Positions 8,323 to 17,927 of a stretch of DNA of 64,000 nucleotides are shown piece by piece. The stretch covers positions 52,365-116,364 of the forward strand of contig NZ_BMXS01000015.1 of the NCBI RefSeq assembly GCF_014651875.1, given 5' to 3'. Both the position numbers and the translations under genes were made by a program. Source of the stretch: Litchfieldella qijiaojingensis (GTDB taxonomy: Bacteria; Pseudomonadota; Gammaproteobacteria; Pseudomonadales; Halomonadaceae). Below the pieces are notes generated by a model. That model was not told where the DNA came from. It was given only the letters and a program-made list of their open reading frames with translations, and searched no databases. How positions within the stretch are numbered: the first letter of the stretch is position 1; every line of letters begins with the position of its first letter.

Positions 8323-8367
8323 GACTGGCGTGCTCCTGAAGTGGGAAATCTATATCCAGCATAACGC

Positions 8368-8399
8368 GTCGCCCCGGGCCATGCATGGCTCGGGGCGAC
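8368..8399. terminator. Long hairpin 3' of atoE-like gene
   Basis: Near-perfect 32-nt palindrome: GTCGCCCCG (8368-8376) pairs with CGGGGCGAC (8391-8399), and the centre GCCATGCATGGC is also self-complementary. It lies between the atoE-like stop and the thioesterase start. No T-run follows on either strand, so it may act as an RNA-stabilising 3' hairpin rather than a strict intrinsic terminator. Confidence 0.5.
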
Positions 8400-8421
8400 A
8401 TTCCGGGTCTATCTCCGACCT

Positions 8422-9732
8422 TCAAAAATAGGTTAGGCCCAAGGAGATGATCGCGCCGGTAATGAAAAGCTGGATCAGGCAGAAGCCCATGATGTCCTTG
8501 GCCTTGAGACCGGCGATGGCCAGTACCGGTAACGCCCAGAAAGGCTGCAGCAGGTTGGTCCAGGCATCGCCCCAGGCCACGGCCATGGCCACACGAGTGA
8601 TGTCGGTGCCCAGCGCTTCGGCGGCGGGCAGCATGACGGGCGCTTGAACCGCCCACTGGCCGCCTCCGGAAGGGACGAACATGTTGACCACCCCGGCACT
8701 GAGGAACGACCAGAAGGGTAGTGTCTCGGAGGTGGCGAAGGAGATGAGGCCCTTCGACAACGTCTCGGCCAGCCCCGATTCAACCATGATCGCCATGATG
8801 CCGGCGTAGAAGGGAAATTGGATGACGATGCCGGCGCCTCCCTTGATCGCCTCGTGCAGGCTGTCCAGAAGCCGACGGGGCGTACGGTGCAGGACGATAG
8901 CCAGGGACAGGAACAGGAAGTTGACGATGTTGAGGTTCAAGCCACCACCGCGTAGCAGGAAGTGATCGAGCAGGAACAGCAAACCGGGGATACCGACCAG
9001 CCAGGCCAGGATATAACTGTTCTCCAGATATTCGGCGGGTCGCGAGGTATGCCCGAACGGTTTCGGTGCATCGTCGAGCAATGCCGGATCGACATGCACG
9101 CTCTCCTGCTCATCGGGCAGCATCAGGCGGTTGACCAGCGGAACGACGATGAACAGGCATGCCACGATGGCCAGGTTGAAGAATGAGAAAATGGTGGAGC
9201 CGGTGCCAATGACGCCGATTCTGTCGACGGTGAAATGGCCATCGGTGGCAATGGTCAGCGGGATGGAGCCTGCCAGGCCGCCATGCCACACGATGAACCC
9301 TGAATAGGCGCTTGCGATCAGCAGCCGATAGTCGACGCGAATCTGACGAGCCAACTCCTTGGCAAACAAGGCACCGACCACCAGCCCAAACCCCCAGTTG
9401 ATCCAACTGGCCACCAGTGATACCAGGGTTACCAGCACGATGGCGCCACCGGCGTTCTTGGCCAGTGAAGCCAAACGCTGCAGCAAGCGCTTCACGGGTG
9501 GAGTATTGGCTAGCATGAAGCCCGTAACCAGCACCAGCAGCATCTGCATGGAGAACGTTAGCAGGCTCCAGAACCCATCGCCCCAGTAACGCATCACCGC
9601 CAAGGGGTTCTGACGTTCCACGGCAATGGCGGCAGCAGCGGCGACGATGGTCAGCAGCAATACAAAGATATAGGGATCGGGAAGGTACCGCTCGACCAGC
9701 CTAACGGCGGGCCGGGACAGGAACTTGAGCAT
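8422..9732 (-). CDS. atoE: Short-chain fatty acid transporter, AtoE family
   Basis: A 436-residue polytopic membrane protein with about a dozen hydrophobic segments. Family features include ERYLPDPYIFVLLLTI at the N-terminus, SWINWGFGLVVGALFAKE and FVPSGGGQWAVQAPVMLPAA near the C-terminus. AtoE-type carriers take up short-chain fatty acids such as acetoacetate and butyrate. No ato catabolic genes are adjacent. No clear ribosome-binding site precedes the ATG. Confidence 0.88.
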   Translation of the reverse strand: MLKFLSRPAVRLVERYLPDPYIFVLLLTIVAAAAAIAVERQNPLAVMRYWGDGFWSLLTFSMQMLLVLVTGFMLANTPPVKRLLQRLASLAKNAGGAIVLVTLVSLVASWINWGFGLVVGALFAKELARQIRVDYRLLIASAYSGFIVWHGGLAGSIPLTIATDGHFTVDRIGVIGTGSTIFSFFNLAIVACLFIVVPLVNRLMLPDEQESVHVDPALLDDAPKPFGHTSRPAEYLENSYILAWLVGIPGLLFLLDHFLLRGGGLNLNIVNFLFLSLAIVLHRTPRRLLDSLHEAIKGGAGIVIQFPFYAGIMAIMVESGLAETLSKGLISFATSETLPFWSFLSAGVVNMFVPSGGGQWAVQAPVMLPAAEALGTDITRVAMAVAWGDAWTNLLQPFWALPVLAIAGLKAKDIMGFCLIQLFITGAIISLGLTYF

Positions 9733-9795
9733 GGTATTATCGCTTTTATTGATTTAGAGAGTTCCAACCTGGCGCCATAACCATGCCTTGCACGC

Positions 9796-11139
9796 TCAGC
9801 ATCGGTCAACGCTATGCCTCGTCACCCAGCGTGTGCGGCGGAAGTGCAGATAATAGCCGGCCAGGGTCATCGAGCGCACCAGTGTGAAGGTGGTAAAGGC
9901 CAGCCAAAGGCCATGATTGGCCAGTGGTAGGGTCAGCCACCAGACCGGCAGATAGACCGCCAGTCCTGCGAAGATACTGTTGCGCATCTCGCGGGTTGCG
10001 GTGGCGCCGATGAACACCCCATCCAGCAGATAGCTCCAGACGGCAACCAGCGGCATGGCTACCATCCAGGCCAGGTAGTCGGCAGCGATAGCGCGTACCT
10101 CGGGCAGGTCGGTCAATAGCGCGATCAGCGCGTTGCCGCCCAAGGCGAAGACGAGTGCGGCGCCACCAGCGGTCAGCAGCGAGAAACGGGTCGCGGCGCG
10201 CACCACCTGTCTAAACTCGTCCCAGCGACGCCCGCCCACGGCGCGCCCGGTCAGGGCTTCGGCGGCATGCGCGAAGCCGTCCAGGCCATAGGACGTCAGC
10301 ATGATGAACTGCAGTAGTACGGCATTGGCGGCCAGCACGGTATCGCCCAAGCTGGCCCCTTGAGCGGTGAAGAAGGCCATGGCGAACAGCAATCCCATGG
10401 TGCGCACGAACAAATGAGCGTTGACCTGCCACAATTCGCCGTAGGCGGCGAACCGGAGGATCCGTTCACGAAGGAAGCGGCCTTGCAGCAGTTGAAGCTG
10501 ACGAGTGACCAGCCACAACCCGAAGCCCAGGGCGGTGTAGTCGGCGATCATCGAGGCCCAGGCCACGCCATCGCTGGTCATGCCCAGGCCGATCACGAAC
10601 ACCAGATCGAGCACGATATTCACGCCATTGGTCAGCACCAGGATGGCTAGCGTCACTCGCGAATTCTGCTGGCCGAGAAACCAGCCGAGGATGGCGTAGT
10701 TGGCCAGCACCGCCGGCGCCGAGAGGATGCGTATCTGGGCGTACTCGGCAGCCAGTGCGGTGGCAATTTCACTGCCGTCGAGCAGCCACAGACCGAATGT
10801 GATCAACGGCCGGGAAAACACGATCAGCAGTAAGCCGATGACCAAGGCCAGCAGCAACGATTGACCGAGCAGGTTGCGTATCTCGGTATCGTTTTCGCGG
10901 CCCACCGCCTGGGAGGTCAGGCCGGTGGTGCCCATGCGCAGGAAGCCGAAGCCCCAGTAGAGAAAGCTGAACAGCGTCGCCCCCAGCGTCACCGCCGCCA
11001 GGTAGCGCGAGTCCGGCAGATGGCCGACCACCGCGGTATCGACCAGCCCTAGTAGTGGCACGGTGATGTTCGACAGGATGATCGGCCAGGCCAACAACCA
11101 GATGCGGTGATGGGAGGAAGACGAAGATGGGGCGGGCAT
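9796..11139 (-). CDS. dinF: MATE-family efflux transporter, DinF-like
   Basis: A 447-residue protein with twelve predicted membrane segments in two MatE halves; the start WLLAWPIILSNITVPLLGLVDTAVVGHL is typical of the DinF branch. MATE transporters export cationic drugs using Na+ or H+ gradients. In enterobacteria dinF follows lexA and is SOS-induced; here no LexA box is apparent in the short upstream region and the neighbour is yfhL, so SOS control is not supported. Confidence 0.87.
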   Translation of the reverse strand: MPAPSSSSSHHRIWLLAWPIILSNITVPLLGLVDTAVVGHLPDSRYLAAVTLGATLFSFLYWGFGFLRMGTTGLTSQAVGRENDTEIRNLLGQSLLLALVIGLLLIVFSRPLITFGLWLLDGSEIATALAAEYAQIRILSAPAVLANYAILGWFLGQQNSRVTLAILVLTNGVNIVLDLVFVIGLGMTSDGVAWASMIADYTALGFGLWLVTRQLQLLQGRFLRERILRFAAYGELWQVNAHLFVRTMGLLFAMAFFTAQGASLGDTVLAANAVLLQFIMLTSYGLDGFAHAAEALTGRAVGGRRWDEFRQVVRAATRFSLLTAGGAALVFALGGNALIALLTDLPEVRAIAADYLAWMVAMPLVAVWSYLLDGVFIGATATREMRNSIFAGLAVYLPVWWLTLPLANHGLWLAFTTFTLVRSMTLAGYYLHFRRTRWVTRHSVDRC

Positions 11140-11173
11140 CGGGGATATCCTTGTCGAGGCCGGGAGAACGCGA

Positions 11174-11198
11174 AACGCCCCGCGTCCGGCGGGGCGTT
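11174..11198 (-). terminator. Hairpin between yfhL and dinF
   Basis: Perfect 10-bp stem AACGCCCCGC (11174-11183) / GCGGGGCGTT (11189-11198) with a 5-nt loop, located 25 bp after the yfhL stop on the minus strand. The following T-run on that strand is short (TTT), so termination is probable but not certain. Confidence 0.65.
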
Positions 11199-11223
11199 CA
11201 GTGGGTACCGGGTTCGGCGTGGC

Positions 11224-11481
<258 letters not shown>

Positions 11482-11519
11482 TCAATGCTTCCTGAGCCTC
11501 TAATACTTTAGCGTAGCAC

Positions 11520-12017
<498 letters not shown>

Positions 12018-13958
12018 TCACTCTTTGACGGAACCGAAGGGGTTGTCGACGGACAGCGATACTGGTTGAGCATAGCCGGGGATTTGGATGCGCTCGGCGC
12101 TGACCTCGAGTTCGGGCCCTTCCAGCACGCCTTCGCCGAAGCGATAGAGTGCCTGGAAATGCCCTTCGTCGGCCCGGCGTTCATAGGCTCCAGCGGCATC
12201 GAGGATCGCTTCCCGACGGCCCTTCCAGGCATCGATGGCGGCTTGGCCATGGCGCTTGACCAGCAGCCGCTCGGTGACATCCGGCGACAGCACCAAGCCA
12301 GTGGCATTGTTGCCACCGAAGCCTTTGGCGTTGATGAAGGCGGCATCGGCGTCGAAGGCCATGGGTGTGCGCGAGAACCGCAGGCGCTCGGCATATACAT
12401 CCTCGGCAACCGCGTCCAGGGTAGGGATGCCCGGCAACAGGCCATGGGCGAAGCTGCCCAGGGCGCTGGCCAACTGGTCTCCGGCGGCGCTGCCTTGGGA
12501 GTGACCGACGAAGGCTTTGACCGCCACTACCGGCCATGACTCGATGCCGTGAGCGCGAGCGATCAGGTCGAAGACATGTGATTCCGTCACCCGGTTCTTG
12601 GGCGTGCTGGTGCCATGGGCATGCAGGAAGGTACGTTTCCTGAGCGCCTCGGCGCCAAGCATCTCGCGTGCCAGCGCCGCAGCCTTGCCCAAGGTGATGT
12701 AGTTGCCGATACCCGGGGCCGAGATCGAGCGTTTCCAACCATCGGCGTTGGTGAAAACGCCGGGGACGGCGCCGAGGATCTGGGCGCCGGTTTCCAGTGC
12801 CAGGGCATCGTCCATCAACAACAGGAACTGGCTGGCCTCGGCGATGGTGAAGCCACAGTTTCGAGCAAAGGGGCGACACGCACGCTGATAGTCGGCATCG
12901 GTCAACAGTGCGAGGGCATCCAGCGCCTTGAGGCTCTCGTCATCGGCCAACGCGCCCATGGCCCGGAAGCCTTCGATGATCTCTGGAGTGATCGGCGCAT
13001 CCGAGGTGCCCACCATGACCACGCGGCGGCGACCGCTGGCGATGTCTTCGATGCCCAGGCGCAGGTTATAGAGAAAGGTTGCGCAAGCGCCTTGGATGGC
13101 ACCGGTGGCGCCAACACTGCCAAGCACATAGGCGTTGAGGAAGTCGGCCGGCATCTGGCTGTAGCCTAACGGCATCTGCTTGGAAGTGGCGCGCTGCCCC
13201 GAAACGAAGCTCTTGAGCAGGCCACCCCACCCCTCGTCGTCGAGCTGACCGATGGAGTTGCCCGCGTAGACGGCGATGGCGTCCGGGTCGAGACGGTCGC
13301 GCAGGGTCTCCCACTCCAGGCCGCTCTGGCCCAGGCAGTCGGAGGCACCGAAGATCGCCATCGACAACCCGCGTGGATGATGCACGCTGCGATAGAAGCG
13401 GCTGGGCTCGAAACCACTGGGTAGCTGACCGGCGGCACGCACCAAAGCGGGACGGCGTTCGGGCAACATGACCTCGAACGGGCCCGCGGGTACGGTCACT
13501 TCCAGCGTATGTCGGTCGAGTTCGCGGACCTGCCAGGTCTCGGGCAAGTCGTCGGGCAACTGGCGGCGCCGCACTTGAAAGGTGTGCGGTGAATCGAACG
13601 ACAATAGCGCCTGACGGTTGGCGGGGATGCCGTCGGCATTGAAGCGCGGATCCTCGATACGACGGATCAGGGAGTGGTCGAGGACTTGCTGGCGATAACG
13701 GGTAGCGAGCTCCGCAGCGTCGAGAACCTCCCCGTTGGCGTCGCGCCATTGGCCATCGTCATGATGGATAACCAGGCGCATCATCGCCGCCAGCCCGATC
13801 AGGGTACGGGTCTGGTCGTCCTTGTGCAGGGCATCGAGTACCGTACGACGATACGCCTGATGGCCCGAGGTTCTGCCGGCGGCATTGACTCCGCCCATGC
13901 CGACAATCACCGGTAACTGTGACAAGCCGCGTTCCTCGTTGTGCTGTTGACGAGTCAT
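12018..13958 (-). CDS. fabY: FabY-type beta-ketoacyl synthase
   Basis: A 646-residue thiolase-fold condensing enzyme, longer than FabB/FabF (about 410). Catalytic Cys in GACAT (Cys292), first His in HAHGTSTPKN, second in KAFVGHSQGSAAGDQ: the Cys-His-His triad of KAS I/II. The N-terminal segment LPVIVGMGGVNAAGR matches my memory of the Pseudomonas PA5174 (FabY) group, which starts fatty-acid synthesis by condensing acetyl-CoA with malonyl-ACP. The start at MTRQQ was chosen because the longer frame has no family similarity; its ribosome-binding site is weak. Alternative: another long KAS homologue. Confidence 0.75.
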   Translation of the reverse strand: MTRQQHNEERGLSQLPVIVGMGGVNAAGRTSGHQAYRRTVLDALHKDDQTRTLIGLAAMMRLVIHHDDGQWRDANGEVLDAAELATRYRQQVLDHSLIRRIEDPRFNADGIPANRQALLSFDSPHTFQVRRRQLPDDLPETWQVRELDRHTLEVTVPAGPFEVMLPERRPALVRAAGQLPSGFEPSRFYRSVHHPRGLSMAIFGASDCLGQSGLEWETLRDRLDPDAIAVYAGNSIGQLDDEGWGGLLKSFVSGQRATSKQMPLGYSQMPADFLNAYVLGSVGATGAIQGACATFLYNLRLGIEDIASGRRRVVMVGTSDAPITPEIIEGFRAMGALADDESLKALDALALLTDADYQRACRPFARNCGFTIAEASQFLLLMDDALALETGAQILGAVPGVFTNADGWKRSISAPGIGNYITLGKAAALAREMLGAEALRKRTFLHAHGTSTPKNRVTESHVFDLIARAHGIESWPVVAVKAFVGHSQGSAAGDQLASALGSFAHGLLPGIPTLDAVAEDVYAERLRFSRTPMAFDADAAFINAKGFGGNNATGLVLSPDVTERLLVKRHGQAAIDAWKGRREAILDAAGAYERRADEGHFQALYRFGEGVLEGPELEVSAERIQIPGYAQPVSLSVDNPFGSVKE

Positions 13959-14066
13959 ATTGTCGATTGGGTGACGCGATGATAGCACCGGCGTCGCCAT
14001 GGCGTCATGCGGGCCGGCTAAACGATAGCCGCCGAAATAGGGAAACTTAGTGTAAAACGAGTGTTT

Positions 14067-14091
14067 GATACCGGCGAATGACAGCGGTATC
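14067..14091. promoter_or_regulatory. Inverted repeat upstream of leader ORF
   Basis: GATACCG (14067-14073) and CGGTATC (14085-14091), 11 bp apart, directly before the ATG of a 37-codon open frame in the divergent fabY/trmB-like region. It could be an operator or an RNA hairpin; nothing further identifies it. Confidence 0.4.
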
Positions 14092-14205
14092 ATGAAGCGG
14101 CTGTTTGAGTCATATGAGTTGTTGTTGGCGCATCTCTTAAGGGGATGCGCCGTTTTTTCACTCCCTTTATTATTCTGCTGGACTTTACGGGGCCTGGTAA
14201 CATGA
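14092..14205 (+). CDS. Possible 37-codon leader peptide
   Basis: An open frame of 37 codons starting ATG AAG CGG, with three consecutive TTG leucine codons (residues 10-12) shortly before an intrinsic terminator hairpin that lies inside the frame. Its stop TGA overlaps the ATG at 14202 of the methyltransferase gene as ATGA, the usual layout for translational coupling. No ribosome-binding site is obvious. It may be a leader peptide for attenuation, or a chance frame. Confidence 0.3.
   Translation: MKRLFESYELLLAHLLRGCAVFSLPLLFCWTLRGLVT
14127..14158 (+). terminator. Orphan intrinsic terminator before trmB-like gene
   Basis: Perfect 8-bp stem GGCGCATC (14127-14134) / GATGCGCC (14144-14151), 9-nt loop, then G and six T. 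It points rightward, but no annotated gene precedes it on that strand (fabY diverges leftward). It must therefore end a short leader or small RNA, or act as an attenuator for the following gene. Confidence 0.85.
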
Positions 14206-14930
14206 CAGCGTCACAAGCCCATTTTTGCCCGTTATTGACGCTCATGCATGTCGCTTCCCGTCCTATAACCACCAACCAGACTGGCCCCCACGAGCACTTG
14301 GCTCAGCGTGTCAGCCGTGCACTGCGGTATCCGTTGCGCAAGCCGGTGGCCGAGCATACCCACGAGGCCTTCGAGCTCGCCGGGGATTGGCTCGGCAAGC
14401 GCCGCCTGCCCTTGATCCTGGATGCCGGTTGCGGGGTGGGTCTATCGACCCGCGCCCTGGCCCGGCAATATCCCGGTCATGCGGTGATCGGGGTCGATCG
14501 CAGTGCCGATCGGTTGTCTCGCGAGCATGGCAACTTGCCCGACAATGCCCTGCTGGTACGTGCCGATCTGGTAGACTTCTGGCGCCTGGCGCTGGCAGCC
14601 GGCTGGCGGCCCGAGCGACACTTCCTGCTCTATCCCAACCCTTATCCAAAGGCGGCGCATCTCAAGATGCGCTGGCATGGTCACCCGGTCTTCCCGGTCA
14701 TCCTTGCGCTGGGTGGCAGGCTTGAGTTGCGCTCCAACTGGCGGCTGTACGTCGAAGAGTTCTGTCTGGCGCTGAGCCAGGCCACGGGTATCGAGACGGT
14801 GGTTGAACGCTATGTCCCCGAGGACGAGTACCTGACGCCATTCGAGCGCAAGTACCATCTCAGCGGCCAAACGCTCTGGCGTTGTCGGGCCATCTTGCCT
14901 TACGCTCCCGGTTTGCCGCCCGCCCTTTGA
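14202..14930 (+). CDS. TrmB-like SAM-dependent methyltransferase
   Basis: 242 residues. The SAM motif DAGCGVGLSTRALA and the overall order resemble TrmB (tRNA guanine-N7 methyltransferase, position 46). The TrmB signature PDPWxKxRHxKRR is replaced by YPNPYPKAAHLKMRWHGHP, so it is a divergent paralogue whose substrate may differ. ATG at 14202 overlaps the stop of a leader frame; an ATG at 14244 is an alternative start. An intrinsic terminator lies 44 bp upstream, suggesting regulated read-through. Confidence 0.7.
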   Translation: MTASQAHFCPLLTLMHVASRPITTNQTGPHEHLAQRVSRALRYPLRKPVAEHTHEAFELAGDWLGKRRLPLILDAGCGVGLSTRALARQYPGHAVIGVDRSADRLSREHGNLPDNALLVRADLVDFWRLALAAGWRPERHFLLYPNPYPKAAHLKMRWHGHPVFPVILALGGRLELRSNWRLYVEEFCLALSQATGIETVVERYVPEDEYLTPFERKYHLSGQTLWRCRAILPYAPGLPPAL

Positions 14931-14948
14931 CGGTCGAAGGATCCGATC

Positions 14949-15278
14949 ATGGTTTATATCTACCTGGGACTGGCGATTGTCGCCGAGGTCATCGCCACCA
15001 GCGCTCTCAAGGCGTCCAACGAGTTCACCCGCCTATGGCCCAGCGTGCTGGTGGTGGTGGGGTATGCCATTGCGTTCTATATGCTGACGCTAGCCCTGCG
15101 CACGCTGCCGGTGGGTATCGCCTATGCCTTCTGGGCAGGGCTCGGTATCGTGCTGATCACCCTGATCGGCATTCTGATCTATGGCGAGACGCCGGATTTG
15201 CCCGCCGTTCTGGGGCTGGCGATGATAATCGGCGGCGTGGTGGTCATTCAGGTGTTTTCCAAGGTTTCCGCTCACTAA
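14949..15278 (+). CDS. SMR-family multidrug efflux protein
   Basis: A 109-residue, four-helix small multidrug resistance protein. The essential membrane-embedded glutamate is Glu13 in AEVIATSALK (Glu14 in EmrE), and the pattern GIAYAFWAGLGIVLI is typical of the EmrE/QacE branch. It works as an antiparallel dimer exchanging H+ for quaternary ammonium or other cations, which in a halophile may include compatible-solute-like cations. Starts 18 bp after the TrmB-like gene, so probably cotranscribed. Confidence 0.92.
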   Translation: MVYIYLGLAIVAEVIATSALKASNEFTRLWPSVLVVVGYAIAFYMLTLALRTLPVGIAYAFWAGLGIVLITLIGILIYGETPDLPAVLGLAMIIGGVVVIQVFSKVSAH

Positions 15279-15309
15279 GCCCTTGTCTGGCTTTTCAGAC
15301 ACGATGGGC
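15279..15309. repeat. Collapsed remnant or hairpin related to the MITE-like element
   Basis: Directly after the SMR stop codon: TGTCTG (15284-15289), loop GCTTTT, CAGACA (15296-15301), plus outer GCCC/GGGC. The left arm GCCCTTGTCTG equals the outer 11 bases of the terminal repeat of the elements at 1386 and 7645, apart from one outer base, and the right part TTTTCAGACA equals the inner end. It looks like the two termini joined without the interior, and may serve as a 3' hairpin. Confidence 0.45.
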
Positions 15310-15360
15310 CTGGTGCGGCGTATTTTTGTCTTCAATACGACGATAATCGTGGGATTTTGC

Positions 15361-16791
15361 ATGTTGCGTCTAGTGTTGCCCTTTTTGCTCTGCCTGTTGC
15401 CACTTACCGCGTTGGGTGCGGGCTTTTCCCATCTTTCCCGGCTTGCCGAAGAGGGCTTCGCGATCGGCGCCCAGGCACGCCTGCTGGATGACGGCGAGGT
15501 GCTGGGAGAGATCGGCGCGGAGCGCCAGTTGTCACCGGCGTCGGTGTCCAAGCTGTATGTGTCGGCAGCGGCACTGCAGCGCTGGGGGCCGCAGCATACC
15601 TTCACCACGCGGCTGGTCTCGATTGGCGATATCGATGCTGATGGCATCCTGCAGGGCGACCTGGTGATGGAAGGGGGCGGCGACCCGGCATTGGTGTCGG
15701 AAGATCTGTGGCGGCTGGTTCAGGAACTGCGCCAGCGTGGTGTGCGGGGGATCAATGGCCAGTTGGTGGTCAGCCAATGGCGCTTCGGTCCGGTGGAGTG
15801 CATTACCAAGGATCGCTGTCAGTCACGGGACCGGTCGGCGAATACCTATAGCGCATTGCTGTCCTCGGCGGGGGTCAACTTCGGGAGCTGGTGCATGAAG
15901 GTGGCACCTGGCCCCCAGCCGGGCTCCCCGGCGCGGCTGTCGAGCTGCGATACCGTGGAGCCTACCACCGACGTCGACAATCAGGTCTCCACCGTGGCCG
16001 CCGACAAGACCACCGAACTCGATGCCGAACGGGTCACTGGAAACAATGGCGATACCATGGTAATTCGCGGCCGGATCGCCGTGGACGACCTGCCGCGCTC
16101 GGTCTACCGCTCGAGCTCCGACCCAGCGGTCCAGAGTGCCCAGACCTTGCTGGCACTGCTCGAACAGGCGGGAATCACCGTCGATGGCGGCTATGCCACC
16201 AGTGCTACCGCACCACCCCCCAATGCCCGCCAACTGGCCGCGGTGGATGGCAAGCCACTGCAAGAACTGCTGCTGCGTACGCTCAATTATTCCAACAACT
16301 TCATGGCCGATATCTTGAGCCTCAACCTGGTGGAGACGCCGCGCGCCTCCCTGGCCGACGCCGGTGCAGCACTGGAGCGGTTCGCCCAGGAGTTGCCGGG
16401 CCACGGCCCTTTGCGTCTGCTCAGCGGTAGTGGCCTGACCACCGAGAACCGCACCTCCGCACTAGGCGTCAATGCCCTGCTGGAATACATGTATCGTCGA
16501 CCGTCACTGTTTCCCAGCTTCGTCGCTGGCCTCCAGTCACCGGTCAATGGAGTGATGCGCTTCATCCGCCGTGGTGGCGACATCTTCCAGGATCATGTGA
16601 TGCTCAAGACCGGGACACTCAACCAACCGATTTCGGTACGCTCCGTCGGTGGTTACTTTCGCACCCAAAGCGGCCGTTGGGGGGTGTTCACGGTGTTGGT
16701 CAACGGTACTGCCAATACTCCCTACCTGAGCTGGTCGCAAGTGCTGGATCCGCTGGCCTCGGATCTCGAGGAGATGATCCTCTCTCGTTGA
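15361..16791 (+). CDS. dacB: D-alanyl-D-alanine carboxypeptidase/endopeptidase (PBP4)
   Basis: 476 residues with a cleavable signal peptide (MLRLVLPFLLCLLPLTALGA). Penicillin-binding motifs in order: SVSK (Ser61-Lys64), SNN (Ser311-Asn313) and KTG (416-418). The long insertion between the first two motifs is typical of class C PBP4. It trims peptidoglycan peptides in the periplasm (DD-carboxypeptidase and DD-endopeptidase). The start was placed at 15361, where the signal peptide begins. Convergent with the acuI gene, with only 2 bp between stops. Confidence 0.93.
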   Translation: MLRLVLPFLLCLLPLTALGAGFSHLSRLAEEGFAIGAQARLLDDGEVLGEIGAERQLSPASVSKLYVSAAALQRWGPQHTFTTRLVSIGDIDADGILQGDLVMEGGGDPALVSEDLWRLVQELRQRGVRGINGQLVVSQWRFGPVECITKDRCQSRDRSANTYSALLSSAGVNFGSWCMKVAPGPQPGSPARLSSCDTVEPTTDVDNQVSTVAADKTTELDAERVTGNNGDTMVIRGRIAVDDLPRSVYRSSSDPAVQSAQTLLALLEQAGITVDGGYATSATAPPPNARQLAAVDGKPLQELLLRTLNYSNNFMADILSLNLVETPRASLADAGAALERFAQELPGHGPLRLLSGSGLTTENRTSALGVNALLEYMYRRPSLFPSFVAGLQSPVNGVMRFIRRGGDIFQDHVMLKTGTLNQPISVRSVGGYFRTQSGRWGVFTVLVNGTANTPYLSWSQVLDPLASDLEEMILSR

Positions 16792-16793
16792 GG

Positions 16794-17768
16794 TCAACGC
16801 TTGGGGTTGATCAGCACTCGGCCATGTACCTTGCCGGCGAGCATCGCCTCGGCTCGTTCCTCGATCCTGTCGAGGCCGATTTCATCGACAGCCATGCGCT
16901 CGAACAGGCCATTGGGCAGGGCGGAGAGGCGATGCCAGGCGGCCCGGCGATGCTCGAAGGGAATCATCACGCTATCGGTGCCAAGCAGCGAGACGCCACG
17001 CAGGATGAAGGGCATCACTGTGGTCGGCAGGTCGGTGCCGCCAGCGAGTCCCACCGCGGCGACGAGGCCGTGATATTCCATTCGTGCCAGGACATTGGCC
17101 AGGGTAAGCCCGCCCACGCTGTCGATGGCACCGATCCAGCGGCCCTTCTCTAGCGGGCGAGGCTGGCCTTCGAACTCGCTGCGGTCGAGGACTTGCCGAG
17201 CGCCCAGACGCTCGAGCCAGTCGTGCTGCTCGATCTTGCCGGTCACCGCGTGCACCTCGTAACCCAAGTGATGCAGGATCGATACCGCCCAACTGCCCAC
17301 GCCGCCAGTGGCGCCGGTCACCAGCACCGCGGATCCGGCGGGCAAGCCGGCTGCTTCCAGGCGCAGCACACAAAGCATGGCGGTCAGGCCGGCAGTGCCC
17401 AGCAGCATGGCCTTGCGCATCGATAGTGGCTGGGGACAGGGCACCAGCCATTCCGCATCGACGTTCATGGTCTCGGCGTAACCGCCCCAGTAGCGCTCAC
17501 CGACGCCCCAACCGGTCAGGATGACTCTGTCGCCGGGAGCGTACTGCTCATGATGCGATTCCCGCACGGTACCGGCGAAGTCGATGCCCGGCACGAAGGG
17601 ATAGTCACGCACGATCTTGCCCTTACCGGTGACGGCCAGCGCATCCTTGTAGTTGAGATCGGAATAGTCGATGTCGACACTCACCGCTCGGTGCGGAAGG
17701 TCGGTGGAGGCAAGATCGATGACGCGGCAGCGTGGCGCTTCCTCGTGGAGCATGAGAGCACGGGGCAT
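16794..17768 (-). CDS. acuI: AcuI/YhdH-type acrylyl-CoA reductase-like oxidoreductase
   Basis: 324 residues, zinc-independent medium-chain reductase. Features: SDLNYKDALAVTGKGKIVRDYPFVPGIDFAGTV, SGATGGVGSWAV-like Rossmann loop (VTGATGGVGSWAVSIL) and YHGLVAAVGLAGG. This subgroup (YhdH/AcuI) reduces acryloyl-CoA with NADPH, detoxifying acrylate from DMSP or 3-hydroxypropionate metabolism, which fits a marine or saline habitat. GAGGAG precedes the ATG at 17768. Divergent from dgkA. Confidence 0.85.
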   Translation of the reverse strand: MPRALMLHEEAPRCRVIDLASTDLPHRAVSVDIDYSDLNYKDALAVTGKGKIVRDYPFVPGIDFAGTVRESHHEQYAPGDRVILTGWGVGERYWGGYAETMNVDAEWLVPCPQPLSMRKAMLLGTAGLTAMLCVLRLEAAGLPAGSAVLVTGATGGVGSWAVSILHHLGYEVHAVTGKIEQHDWLERLGARQVLDRSEFEGQPRPLEKGRWIGAIDSVGGLTLANVLARMEYHGLVAAVGLAGGTDLPTTVMPFILRGVSLLGTDSVMIPFEHRRAAWHRLSALPNGLFERMAVDEIGLDRIEERAEAMLAGKVHGRVLINPKR

Positions 17769-17927
17769 GGCGAACTCCTCAAAGCAGAACATCCTGATAC
17801 CCTAGCCCTGCCACTGCAGTACCGCCAACGCGACGATGCGCTAACATGCCAGCCGTTCAACACTTTTTGCTAACATCCCGCTACACGTCACCGCCTGGCA
17901 AAGCCGGCAACCGATAAGGGCTATGCG

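Noticed and set aside
9733..11173. LexA control of the dinF-like gene
   Set aside because: I found no CTG-N10-CAG site in the region upstream of its start.
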